In this document: piece after piece, positions 41,884-52,187 of the stretch
How positions within the stretch are numbered: position 1 is the stretch's first letter
Layout: the number at the start of each line of letters is the position of its first letter
NCBI RefSeq assembly: GCF_030384665.1
Contig: NC_083679.1
Span: 124,001 to 188,000, forward strand
Direction of reading: 5' to 3'
DNA: 64,000 nucleotides
DNA from: Lodderomyces elongisporus
Taxonomy: Eukaryota; Ascomycota; Pichiomycetes; Serinales; Debaryomycetaceae
Position numbers and translations under genes: made by a program
Notes under the pieces: generated by a model
Database searches by the model: none
The model's input: only the letters and a program-made list of their open reading frames with translations
Told to the model about the DNA's origin: nothing

Positions 41884-42141
41884 TCGAATTTCGGACAAAG
41901 AAAAATTATCGTTGGCAATCGAGTCTGGGGTGGTATGCCGTGGGTCGCTTGAGGAAATAATCACGCTAATGATAATTATCAACTAAAAGAATCCAAAAAT
42001 AATATATGTAAAAAATAAAATAAAATAATATATATATATATATATGTATATGAAGAGAAAAAGAATAGAATAAAGATATAGGAAATTGTGCTAAAATTTC
42101 CATTTCCGAGATATGCACGGGCGGTTTATATAACCTCCAGT

Positions 42142-43014
42142 ATGCAACTTCATCTACCGATCAAATGGCACAGCACTTCAATCAAAACTAAAAATTCAAC
42201 TAAATACATATATGGTTTCTGGTCAGATCCTAAGCAATGCCAATGTAGCCTATTTTTGACCAATTTTGAGACTGTTTGGGCATATGAACTGGACAAACAG
42301 ACTCTCACTCAAAAAGCCAAAGATTTAGGCGTAGATGAATTAAGCCCTTCGACATTGTCAGAGCTTTTGCAATCGATGGAAAATAATGTTGTTGCAGAGC
42401 GTCTTTCATTCACATACAATGAGGCACTGGATGTGTTTATTGCAAGTATGGAGATTGAATTGCACTGGAAATTTGAGTTGAAAAAGTTAAACTTGCAAAA
42501 CACCATCAGTTTCTTTACCAAACTCAACTATCAACATTCAAACAATAGCGACTTTTTAATGTTTCAAGTAAAACAGCTCAAGACATTGATAGAAGCTAAA
42601 GACTCATACAATCGATTCCTTGTAATGAACTTTAAACAAAGTCACGGTGATGAACAGATTAAGAGGTACTGGTTTAACCACAAAGAAGATGTCGATGCAA
42701 TCAAGCAATATGAGGACCTGGAGTGGGAAAATTATATTTCAAAAGCTTATCGCGAGAGAAAGAAAAATATGGATAAATCTGAAGAACAATTATGCAATAT
42801 TGCCATTGATATCGTGATATCTCCTAATTGGGAACTGGCTAACAAGTTGCAGGTGCAACTTGAGGATGGAAAATTAATTGGTAAATTTAATAACGATTAT
42901 ACCCAAAAGTCTATTTCTCTGATTGTTAATTCCCAAGAAAGTCTGCAAAGAGCTAATCAAAATTCTAATGGATCACCCAGTCCTAGAAAAAGAAAAAGAA
43001 TAGGCCAGCTTTAA
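42142..43014 (+). CDS. NEJ1: Nej1/XLF-like non-homologous end-joining factor (tentative)
   Basis: A 290-residue protein whose N-terminal half resembles the XRCC4-like head domain: an early W, YIYGFWSDPKQCQCSLFLTNFETVWAYEL, then an amphipathic region containing SFTYNEALDVFIASMEIELHWKFELKKLN. A helical stalk follows (about 130-200). The C terminus ends SPRKRKRIGQL, a basic patch like the terminal Ku/DNA-binding or nuclear-localisation tail of Nej1/XLF. Nej1 partners Lif1-Dnl4 ligase in end joining. Sequence conservation in this family is low, so the call rests on pattern and length. The ATG at 42142 follows a TATATAA box at about 42126-42133; the frame extends upstream only from a GTG. Confidence 0.55.
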   Translation: MQLHLPIKWHSTSIKTKNSTKYIYGFWSDPKQCQCSLFLTNFETVWAYELDKQTLTQKAKDLGVDELSPSTLSELLQSMENNVVAERLSFTYNEALDVFIASMEIELHWKFELKKLNLQNTISFFTKLNYQHSNNSDFLMFQVKQLKTLIEAKDSYNRFLVMNFKQSHGDEQIKRYWFNHKEDVDAIKQYEDLEWENYISKAYRERKKNMDKSEEQLCNIAIDIVISPNWELANKLQVQLEDGKLIGKFNNDYTQKSISLIVNSQESLQRANQNSNGSPSPRKRKRIGQL

Positions 43015-43133
43015 ATGTATTTGTCGATGTTTATACTTGTTCCCGAGGTGGTGACAATGATTTTTGTAGTTAGCTCCTACATATCACAATCAATACCAAT
43101 GCTGTATATAGTATCATGCAAAATAGAAACAAG

Positions 43134-43173
43134 AAAAAGAAATAACAAAAAGAAATAACAAAAAGAAATAACA
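43134..43173. repeat. 13-bp A-rich tandem repeat between NEJ1-like and SWT1
   Basis: A unit reading AAAAAGAAATAAC is repeated about three times, then passes into a poly-A run, in the 238-bp space between the convergent genes. Confidence 0.75.
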
Positions 43174-43252
43174 AAAAAAAAAAAAAAACAAGGACAAAAA
43201 AGGAGAAAATAGAAAGCCCGTAGCAGGATGATTACCTTCATATTACCACTAT

Positions 43253-44638
43253 TCATATATTCGCCACTTTTTCTGCCATTTTCTTCCACCGTTGAGTTAT
43301 AATCTCCAAGGCCGCTGTCTCGCCGTCATCCTTGATTGCATGGTAGAGAACCATCAATGTGGCGCTCCAAAAATTTACAAACTTGACAGCATTGCTATTC
43401 ACAGGAACATCGTCGTAGATCGGTATTCGTTTCACATTTCTGCCCATACCTTCAATATGGAAAGGAACAAACTTTCCAGGTACAACACGGAAGTACTGGT
43501 TAAAAATTGTTGCCCAGAAACGAATAATCACTTCAGCACACCCACGTAGCGACAGTAGGTTCTCATCTCCATAATCACGGAGCAACTCCATGTCTTCCTT
43601 GTATTCAGATTCAACACATTGATGGACCACAGGTGCAAGTACACTGTGTACCTCATTGTACAATAATAATGGGATATCCTTTTCTGTACATTGTTGTACA
43701 TCTAAAGTTTGCTTCTTCCACTCCTCTGTAGGAGGCGGTGTTTGCGTTTTCTGTCTCTCTTGCTGTGAGATGGAATATATTGGATTGGCACTTGCATGAG
43801 TAACGCCTTCAACTATATTCCTTTGTCCAAATATTCGTATATTCTCTTCAAGAACCCTTTCTGCAATCATTCGCGGACTAATCTCAGAGGTCTTCCTCAC
43901 AGTTAATACGCCATGTGTCAACGCTTTATTGCTCAAATTTCGATCATTTGTTAACAATATTATCAAGTTCTGCAGAAAATACTCTTTAAAGTATACACAG
44001 CAATCAAGTATCGAGTCATCTCCAGTTGTTTGCTTATCGATTCTTTGTGTTAATTTTTGACACCCTATAGTTGGCAGCAGATTTGCCAACTCTTTGTAAA
44101 TCCACGTGTTTGCAGCTCTTGCCGCTCCACTAATCAGTCGACCGGATTTTGAAATACCATCAAGCTCTAACAAAACCGCATATGGGATAACGATCTTAAG
44201 TTGATAACCGGGTGCTAGATCTTGCAAGTTTTGAATCATCTTGAGATCTTCCAAAAGAAAATTTGTGTCCAACACCAAAAACGAGATATTTCCCTCCAAC
44301 AAAGTAAATTCCGGTGTTTGCTCAATAATCATTTGATCGTGATCATCAAGCACTTCAGAAGTTATATGCGAGTTAGTGCTAGAATTGAGGAACTCTTCCA
44401 TATCCATAACCATGTCCTCTTCCATCATAACTTCATCTTCACCAGTTTGGTTGTTCCTCTGGTCATGTTCAGTTGGTGGTTTTTTTAATCGCTCTTGAGC
44501 ATGCAAAAACGTACACCGCTGTTTATCTCCATCATCATCAAAAAGAGTTTTTTTGGCATGGATGGATTGAAGAGGCATTCTTTTTTTTTCTTGATGATTG
44601 TTGCAAACAGGCTGGATAGAGAGGAATCTATTGAACAT
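43253..44638 (-). CDS. SWT1: PIN-domain endoribonuclease Swt1
   Basis: Nuclear endoribonuclease involved in perinuclear mRNP quality control, working with TREX in S. cerevisiae. In the 461 residues (458 in S. cerevisiae) the PIN domain spans about 110-260, with FLVLDTNFLLEDL (first catalytic Asp), LLELDGISKSGR (Glu), TGDDSILDCC and LLTNDRNLSNKA (further acidic metal ligands). The C-terminal ~150 residues form the helical domain typical of the family (ALAPVVHQCVESEY onward). It starts at the first ATG (44638); MPLQSIHAKKTLF at codon 21 is an alternative start. Confidence 0.85.
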   Translation of the reverse strand: MFNRFLSIQPVCNNHQEKKRMPLQSIHAKKTLFDDDGDKQRCTFLHAQERLKKPPTEHDQRNNQTGEDEVMMEEDMVMDMEEFLNSSTNSHITSEVLDDHDQMIIEQTPEFTLLEGNISFLVLDTNFLLEDLKMIQNLQDLAPGYQLKIVIPYAVLLELDGISKSGRLISGAARAANTWIYKELANLLPTIGCQKLTQRIDKQTTGDDSILDCCVYFKEYFLQNLIILLTNDRNLSNKALTHGVLTVRKTSEISPRMIAERVLEENIRIFGQRNIVEGVTHASANPIYSISQQERQKTQTPPPTEEWKKQTLDVQQCTEKDIPLLLYNEVHSVLAPVVHQCVESEYKEDMELLRDYGDENLLSLRGCAEVIIRFWATIFNQYFRVVPGKFVPFHIEGMGRNVKRIPIYDDVPVNSNAVKFVNFWSATLMVLYHAIKDDGETAALEIITQRWKKMAEKVANI

Positions 44639-44716
44639 AAATATTTAGAAAGTTAACGAGATAATGCTACCATTCCCATATACATACATCTATACATGGC
44701 TGGATATCTTGATATA

Positions 44717-44720
<4 letters not shown>

Positions 44721-44752
<32 letters not shown>
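44721..44752. repeat. (CA)16 microsatellite next to the RMD8-like stop codon
   Basis: Sixteen CA units lie two bases from the stop codon of the RMD8-like gene (stop at 44755-44757), so length changes could fall in its 3' UTR or extend to the stop. Confidence 0.92.
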
Positions 44753-44754
<2 letters not shown>

Positions 44755-46736
44755 TTACAAAATCTCAAGCACAAACTCAAACAAACTCACAAATAAACTA
44801 AGGAATATAATCACAATAATCATCCAAGTGATTCTATTCGTGTTCTTCTCATTCATACTGTCGGTCACTATATCGACAAACTCTAGGAAAACCTTGCATC
44901 TATCATTCAAGACTTGTACTCTTTGGTCGATTTCTAAATAATCCCGAACAGCAGAGTACAATGGATGCAAAGCAGGTTCAAAAGACCAGAAAAACTCGGG
45001 CGTGTCCAAGATGGAGCTCGATAAATTAACATCCACTCTCAATTTAAATAACTTCCCCGACTTCTTCAATAACTGGTTCCTCTTGAGACCGATTCTACCA
45101 GTTAAAGCCAATTTCTTGGGCAATTTACTGATCAGGTGCAAGATACTCACCATTCTACTCTCAAACAAACCAAGCTTCGTCAGCTGTGCAATAGCATACG
45201 ACATGGTTAGCTTGATCAAATGGTCTCCTGATCGCAATGTGATCATATCATTGTATATCCTTGGCCTATGTATTTGACTGTCGTACTCAAAATGGAACTC
45301 TTCGGTTTCAATATCTTCCTCATCAATTGGATTAATGAGCAAATTCTCATCGGAAAATGCCAAATCAGCAAGTATATTCTTTTCATGAATCTCTGAAAAG
45401 TTCCAAAATACAATTATTCCATAGCCAAACACAAACATCTCTGCATGGTGCTTCGACACATCCGATTGTGAGTTCAATGAAGCTGAGGAACTGTTTGCTT
45501 CCTCAAAGGCTCTTCTTGCACTTTTGTGTCTCAGCTTATCAGGACTATTCGGACGTTGGTTTTGTTGATATTTGTTTCCATGAGTATCGTTGTCGACATC
45601 GTTGTCTTTGTATTTGTTGTTGTTGTTGTTATTTTTCTTGCTGCTGCTGCTGCTAATATAGCTACTATTTGTATTCTTATCAACATCATTACTGTCATTA
45701 TTATTGTTCTTAGTGTTTCCACCATAATCATCACGACCATTACTGCGATCTTCATCGTCATCATCGTCAACTGGCGGAGCAAAAAATTGCGGTTCAGATG
45801 GATCAAAAGGTGCATTACTTTCAAAATTTTCAACTTCGGGATCCATAGAGTAGTTATTAGCATCCTCGGGTGTTTCAACACCAGAATAATATTCATACAA
45901 ATGATCAGTTTGCTCTGATTTGATAATCATCTTCTCCATATGCTTATTCTTTGCCTGTAATTTTGAAGTATTGTTGGACTTTACCCGAAGACCATCGTTA
46001 CCTGGTAGTAAAGGCAACGCATATGGTACATAAAGGGCCTCATCATACAATCGAGGCTTGACTTCGTGGTTTTTTCTCAAAAATTTGGCAACCGAGGGCA
46101 AATCAATCTCTTCGCAAATGAAATAAGCAGTCATTCTGCTAAACTCTTGTGCGCGCATCTCCTTTGGCATAAGTTCGGCTCGAGACCGCATGATTTGAGC
46201 CAGCAAATCTACAGGTTCCGATGCTGAATGGCCTGGACCCATCTCTGGTAAATGTGCACCAGCACCACCTGTAGATGATGGCGACGACGACGACGACGAA
46301 GGTGAATGTAATTGAGGTGGTGTGGAAGATCCATTTTGCTGGCGATCTGGGATGAGCACCAATTTTTGTGATGTTTTTGACGTTCTTGCAGGAAGCGATT
46401 GCGTAAGCTTTGGTATGCTACGAATATTGCGTCTACTTTCTGGACCCGCATAGCCAGAGGAGCTTGCTATTGGGGGCAATGTTCTTGTTTGTTTTGAGAA
46501 ATGCAGTGATTGTGATTGTGGTGGAGGTGGAGGAGGAGGAGATGCAGAGCTACGCAGATTGCTCCCATATCCTGACCGAGAAGCAAGTCTAGGGGGTGCT
46601 CTGCTTAATCCAGATGGGATGTCACTGGAATTCCTGAGTAGTTTATCAACTGATATGTCTGTGAATTTATTTCTGAATGCCAATCGCTTCTGTAGAGCAT
46701 TTTGGTGTTGCAGTTGTTCAAAGCTATAGCCTGACA

Positions 46737-46767
<31 letters not shown>

Positions 46768-46935
46768 TCTTTGTAGCTCTTGCTGCTTTTTAAAATTTCG
46801 ACCAGCAAATGGTGCTCTTGCTCCTTTTATTTGATGACTTCTTGAGTCTGTAACAAGAATTGAAGGTGATCTCTTTGCAGTCGGTTTCCCATCTGGTGGT
46901 ACGGGAGACCCTGTTCTAGCACTCTTTGAACTCAT
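44755..46935 (-). CDS. DUF155/Rmd1-Rmd8 family protein (Rmd8-like)
   Basis: A 726-residue member of the RMND1/Rmd1/Rmd8/Sif family. The conserved part begins near RMTAYFICEEIDLPSVAKFLRKNH (about 265-290). After an Asp/Asn/Ser-rich insertion it resumes with MFVFGYGIIVFWNFSEIHEKNIL, EEFHFEYD, NDMITLRSGDHLIKLTMSYAIAQ and ends WMIIVIIFLSLFVSLFEFVLEIL, a C-terminal membrane helix. Length and the long Ser/Pro/Gln-rich N-terminal region (including a poly-Gln run near residue 60) favour Rmd8 (662 residues in S. cerevisiae) over Rmd1. Role in yeast: reported need in sporulation, biochemistry unknown. It starts at the first ATG, divergent from GUS1. Confidence 0.75.
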
Positions 46936-47469
46936 GAATACTTATTAAAAAAAAAGGAAAAGGCAACAAAAAGAAGAAGAAGAAGAAAAAAGTAGAAATA
47001 TCAGTTTAGAAAAAGTAGATGGGTATATAAGTGTGTTCAAGATTAATTTCTCAGGTATTTGTATGTTGGTAATGCCTCTGTGAATACATATACGAATATC
47101 TATGTATCAATATATATAAATCTTTTGTGTGAGTCTGAACGTGGATATTGTTCTGGTGAGTTATTAAGAATGATAATGCTTCAATTTTGTACCATCTCAT
47201 TCTCCCACGCACTGCTACTTTTCCATCTATCAGGTCACGTGGAACCATGAAAAATTTCTCTTTCCACATACTTATTCTCAATGTTTTTCTTTGTACTACA
47301 ATTTTTTCTACGTTCTATTCTCTCTAAGCATCCTCTAACATTTTATATTTTTTGATTGATTGATTGATTGTTTCTTTTTCTTTTTTTCTTTTTTTCTTTC
47401 TTTCTTTCTTTCCTTTCAACTCTGTTCTTTTCTTTCAAGACATAGTATCCTCTACTAGACTTATTAACA
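46936..47469. other. Divergent promoter RMD8-like/GUS1
   Basis: A 534-bp shared region. A/G-rich DNA lies next to the RMD8-like start, and a (TTTC)n/(TTGA)n pyrimidine-rich leader at 47352-47440 precedes the GUS1 ATG. CACGTG lies inside GGTCACGTGGAACC at about 47235-47240. No gene seen. Confidence 0.5.
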
Positions 47470-49650
47470 ATGAGTTTCCAATTGACAGTTGCCGGTAAGG
47501 CACCTACAATTCCATACCCAGCTCTTATTGCTGTTTTCTTCATTAACTCAAGCAACAAAGATATTTCTATTCCTGTTGAATTTGTCGATGAGAAACTGGC
47601 AACTAAAGAAGGAAGCGCATCGATCAAATTGGTCACTCCAGGTGGAGAGACTTTCGTCGACCAGTTAGATGCTTTGGACTACTTGGCACAAACAATTCCT
47701 GATATTATAAAAGAGAAAAGTAAATCACAGCCATGGGTTAAATTTGCCTTGGAGAAGCTTTACAACAAAAACTTTAAAGATTTGGCATTAGATTTGGAGA
47801 AGCTTGATGCTCACTTGAACTTTAGATCATTTGTTGTTGGATACCAAGTTACTTTGGCTGATATTGCTGTATGGGGTGTATTACGTGCCAACCCATTGAT
47901 GGCCTCTGTTTTGAAGAACGAAGTTTATCCAAACGTGTCAAGATGGTACAACTTTTTGGCTGAAAGCGACAAGAGATTCGAAAAATCTGCCGAGTTCCTT
48001 TCAAATTCATTGAACGAGTTGAAAAAGGCAGCTAAATCTGCAAAGAGTGCAGGTGGCAAGAAGGAAACACACAAAGCCAATTTTGAAATTGACTTGCCAG
48101 GCGCCGAGATTGGCAAAGTTGTTACCAGATTTCCACCCGAACCTTCTGGATATTTGCACATTGGACATGCCAAGGCAGCAGTTTTGAATGAATACTTTGC
48201 ACACGCATACAAAGGTAAATTGATTATCAGATTTGACGACACCAACCCTACCAAGGAGAAAGTTGAGTTCCAAGATTCAATCATTGAAGATTTGGCATTA
48301 TTGGGAATCAAAGGTGATCAAGTCACTTATTCCTCAGACTACTTCCAAAAAATGTATGATTTGGCTGTTGATTTGATCAAGGCTGGAAAAGCATACTGTG
48401 ATGACACACCATCAGACAAGATGCGAGAGGAGAGAATGGTTGGTGATGCTTCAGCAAGAAGAGAAAGATCTATTGAGGAGAATTTGAGAGTCTTTACCGA
48501 AGAGATGAAGAACGGTACTGAGGAAGGTTTGAAGAACTGTTTGAGAGCCAAGATTGACTACAAAGCTTTAAATAAGGCATTGAGAGACCCTGTCATTTAT
48601 AGATGTAACTTGACTCCACACCACAGAACCGGAACCGAATGGAAGATTTACCCAATCTACGACTTTTGTGTTCCTGTTGTTGACTCAATTGAAGGTGTTA
48701 CACATGCATTGAGAACCAACGAGTACAGAGACCGTAATCCGCAATATGAATGGATCCAAAAGGCTTTGAACTTGAGACCCGTTGCCATTTGGGATTTCGG
48801 AAGAGTCAATTTTGTTAGAACCTTGTTGTCCAAGAGAAAGTTGCAATGGTTTGTTGATAAAAACTATGTTTCCAACTGGGATGATCCTAGATTCCCTACT
48901 GTTAGAGGTGTGAGAAGAAGAGGTATGACTGTTGAAGGTTTGAGAAACTTTATTATCTCGCAAGGTCCTTCAAGAAACATCATTAACTTGGACTGGTCTG
49001 TTATTTGGGCATTGAACAAAAAGATTATTGACCCTGTTGCTCCAAGATTTACTGCAATTGATGCTAAGAATGCTGTGCGTGTCAAATTGCTCAATGGTCC
49101 AAACGAGCCATACACAGAGAAGAAGCCAAGGCACAAGAAGAACCCCGAAGTTGGTGAAAAGAATGTTGTTTATGCAAGTGATCTTTTGATTGACCAAGCA
49201 GATGCTGATTTGACAGAAGGCGAAGAAGTGACTTTTATGGACTGGGGTAACGTTATTGTTTCAAAGGTCAACAAACTGGGGGACATTGTTGAATCTATTG
49301 AAGCTAACTTGCACTTGGAAGGTGATTTCCGTAAGACATCAAAGAAGCTTACTTGGTTGGCAGACTCCAAGGACAAGATTGATGTTGATTTGGTTGATTT
49401 TGACCATTTGATCACCAAAGACAAGTTGGACGAGGAAGACAATTTTGAAGATTTCCTTACCCCAGAGACTGAGTTCCACACTAAAGCCATTGCTGACGCC
49501 AATGTGGCCACCCTTCAAGCTGGTGACATTATCCAATTTGAGAGAAAAGGTTACTACAGAGTCGATGTGCCTTACAAGGAAGGTCAACCTGCTGTTTTGT
49601 TCACCATTCCTGATGGTAAAGCCGTCTCTAAGTATGGTGCAAAGAAATAA
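47470..49650 (+). CDS. GUS1: Cytosolic glutamyl-tRNA synthetase
   Basis: Charges cytosolic tRNA-Glu. In S. cerevisiae it forms a complex with Arc1 and MetRS through its N-terminal GST-like domain, which is present here (about 1-190, including FRSFVVGYQVTLADIAVWG). The catalytic core has RFPPEPSGYLHIGHAKAAVLN (HIGH), RFDDTNPTKEKVEFQ, TPHHRTGTEWKIYPIYDF and the KMSKS-type LLSKRKLQWFVD. C-terminal beta-barrels end in YYRVDVPYKEGQPAVLF. It is 726 residues, close to the yeast family's ~708. Only two in-frame CTG codons were seen, both at non-conserved places. It starts at the first ATG and converges on permease A across 279 bp. Confidence 0.95.
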   Translation: MSFQLTVAGKAPTIPYPALIAVFFINSSNKDISIPVEFVDEKLATKEGSASIKLVTPGGETFVDQLDALDYLAQTIPDIIKEKSKSQPWVKFALEKLYNKNFKDLALDLEKLDAHLNFRSFVVGYQVTLADIAVWGVLRANPLMASVLKNEVYPNVSRWYNFLAESDKRFEKSAEFLSNSLNELKKAAKSAKSAGGKKETHKANFEIDLPGAEIGKVVTRFPPEPSGYLHIGHAKAAVLNEYFAHAYKGKLIIRFDDTNPTKEKVEFQDSIIEDLALLGIKGDQVTYSSDYFQKMYDLAVDLIKAGKAYCDDTPSDKMREERMVGDASARRERSIEENLRVFTEEMKNGTEEGLKNCLRAKIDYKALNKALRDPVIYRCNLTPHHRTGTEWKIYPIYDFCVPVVDSIEGVTHALRTNEYRDRNPQYEWIQKALNLRPVAIWDFGRVNFVRTLLSKRKLQWFVDKNYVSNWDDPRFPTVRGVRRRGMTVEGLRNFIISQGPSRNIINLDWSVIWALNKKIIDPVAPRFTAIDAKNAVRVKLLNGPNEPYTEKKPRHKKNPEVGEKNVVYASDLLIDQADADLTEGEEVTFMDWGNVIVSKVNKLGDIVESIEANLHLEGDFRKTSKKLTWLADSKDKIDVDLVDFDHLITKDKLDEEDNFEDFLTPETEFHTKAIADANVATLQAGDIIQFERKGYYRVDVPYKEGQPAVLFTIPDGKAVSKYGAKK

Positions 49651-49929
49651 ATCGAATTAATCCAAGCAATGATTTTAAATAGTATACTATAGCACAATTA
49701 TAATGCACAACAAAAACATCAAAATAATTAATAAATAAAGAAAGAAGAGAAGAAAAAAAGAAAAACAAAAGGAGAAAGAAAACTAACAAGAATTTACCAG
49801 GATTTGGTAGAACAGAAAGGAAGAATCGAAAAAAAAAAAAAAAAAGAGAAAAAAGGAGAAAGAAAAGTAAAAGGGTCAAAAATGTATAATCAAGGTGACA
49901 TAAATGTGTTTTAATTCAAACAATTAAAT

Positions 49930-51784
49930 TTACGACCATAATAAAGTGAGCCACTCCCAGCCCTTAAGTTTCTTATATGGTGGCTCCGGTCTGTTTTGCA
50001 AATCATAAAACAACGCTCTCAATTTGACCTCACTAGGCTTGATATATCTGGTTTTGAAGACCAACTTGGCAAAAATGAACAACACTATAGTGAGCGGAAT
50101 GATAAAGTATGAACTGAACAAGGTGGAAAATGCCCAATACCCATGGATGAAGGTCGAGAATCCCCCCGTTAACAAGAATAATAGAGAAAAAAACAATGAG
50201 TAGTAGCCACACCATTTACCAATCCAAAACTTGTAAGGTAAATCATGTCTAGTAAATCCTTGCACTTTCATTGCTTTGTGTAATGCAATGTGGTTTGAAG
50301 CAATGGCTATCCATGTTATCAACAAGTCAGATGCAGTAATGTTTTGGAACCACGAAAAAACATTTGCAGCTGAACTATCAAGAGTCATGTATGCCAAAGG
50401 TAAGAAAGCGCATCCGAAAGCCACAGACACCCAAGGCAAACCGTTCCGGTTTACTTTTAAGAATATGGATGGTAGCTGTTTCTTGGCAGCCAAAGCGTAC
50501 AAGTTACGACTTACTTTAATAATTCCTAAATTTCCAGCACTCAAGGCAGAAGTAAGAACAACGGCATTGATAATGTCCGGTAAGACCTTGATGCCAGCTA
50601 ATTGTACCGCTCTCACCCAGGGAGAGCCGGAAGCAGTACCATTGGGATGTGCAATAACAGTGTCTGTATATGGCACAATCATGGAGAGGATAAACACCAT
50701 AACAAAGTAGATGATCAGTACTCTTGTTAATACTCTTTTACCAGCACGGTAGATTGCTCTTCTAGGGTATTCGGTCTCTCCTGCAAGCATCGTGATATTT
50801 TGGACACCGCCAAATGCATAAACAACAGAGCTGACTGCTTTCCAGAAGCCCAAAAAACGACCTAAAGATCCAGTAGTGAACTTTTCAGCAAAGGGTCCTG
50901 GGTTTCTCCAGTACTGGAAACCAAGCCTGTGTTGGCCTTCAACTCCGCCTAGATCGATAATCAACCCTACTAAAATAAGGCCAGCACACAACATCAATTT
51001 GATGATACCAAAGAAAAACTCAATCTCTCCATAGTACCTTACATTCCAAATATTTGTAAAAACAACAAAAAGTCCAAATACTGTGATAAACACTGCTGAA
51101 TTGAGGTCTGTCCAGTAAGTCATAATCACACTAATGGCTGTTAGCTCACTGGGGATGATAGCATTATAAGTACTTCCCATACCCCATGCAAAACCAAGTG
51201 CCTTGTCGATGAACACCTCGGAATGTGCAATATAAGAACTTGTAGCAGGAAACAAACACGAAGTCTCAACCATACAGACTTGATTGGCAGCAACAACTGT
51301 TCCAACAAGGACATAAGCAAGAATCATACCTACTGGACCGGTTGTTGCCAAGGTACCTCCACTCGATAGAAAACTAAAAAAAAAGGGGAAAAGCAATGTA
51401 TGTTAGAAAAAATTATTCTGTACGAAATTTGAAGGAAATGAACTAATGCGACGCTTTGTGTTGCTTGCTTAATTCTTTGTTTATTTGTTCGTTTGTTCGT
51501 TCGTTTGTTCATTCATTTACTTGTTGTTGTTGTTGTCTTTTTTTTTTGCTTTCAATTATTAAGTATACATACATACCGGTGCCAAAGACACCAACTAAGG
51601 ATATCATGGCAATCAATCTGGCATTTAAAGTAGTCCCAAGCCTATCTTCATGATGAAAAATTTCCTTTGCATCCTCTGCATCTTCTTCTGTAAACCCCGA
51701 CAATTCACTCACCTCCGATTCACTGTGAATACTCACAGCGCCTTCGTGTTTGATCTCCTTTATCTCGTTTTGTCTGAAACTCAT
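49930..51784 (-). CDS. AAT-family amino-acid permease A (two exons)
   Basis: Plasma-membrane amino-acid:H+ symporter of the fungal AAT/YAT family. Core features point to the Dip5-like side: SLVGVFGTG at helix 1, GEIEFFFG..K, the RLGFQYWRNPGPFAEKF loop, GETEYPRRAI and VLP.IINAVVLTSALSAGN. The specific substrate cannot be told. Exon 1 is 51573-51784 and exon 2 is 51373 down to 49930. The splice is phase 2 (GGT AT|T TTC-type join, giving GTGIFLSSGGT), for 551 residues with about 12 membrane helices. I start at MSFRQNE; the frame upstream of it starts far into the leader. It is the first of three tandem paralogues on the same strand. Confidence 0.85.
51374..51572 (-). other. Intron of permease A
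   Basis: A 199-nt phase-2 intron. The donor GTATGT directly follows the GGT-AT codon fragment (a second overlapping GTATGT begins 4 nt upstream). The branch-like TTCTAAC is at about 51402-51408 and the acceptor TTTTTTTTAG ends at 51374. Position and phase equal those of the permease C intron. Using the chosen donor restores the GTG-x-FLSSGGT sequence read without interruption in permease B. Confidence 0.88.
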
Positions 51785-52125
51785 TTTAATATCTGTCTTC
51801 CTTATCGTTGCAAGTATAAATAAGTGTGTAAAAAAGAAAAACGATAACAAAATCAAAAAATGAAAATAAAGAAGAGGAAAAAGAAAAAGTAAACTGTATG
51901 ATATTATCCCAGCATCTTTTTAGTAAATGTTAGTCTATTTATAAGTTGATACTCGTATTATCTGGATTTTGACCATCACAGTGGCTTTCTGACGTTCAGG
52001 GCAATTTTGATTTGCAAATATCAATTCCCAATCTTTGTATTTTCATGCAAAGTTGCCACTTCTATTGTTCTAAACCATCTTTACAATAAAGGAATTAAGA
52101 TAGTAAAAGGGCTTGTTCCGCTTTT

Positions 52126-52187
<62 letters not shown>
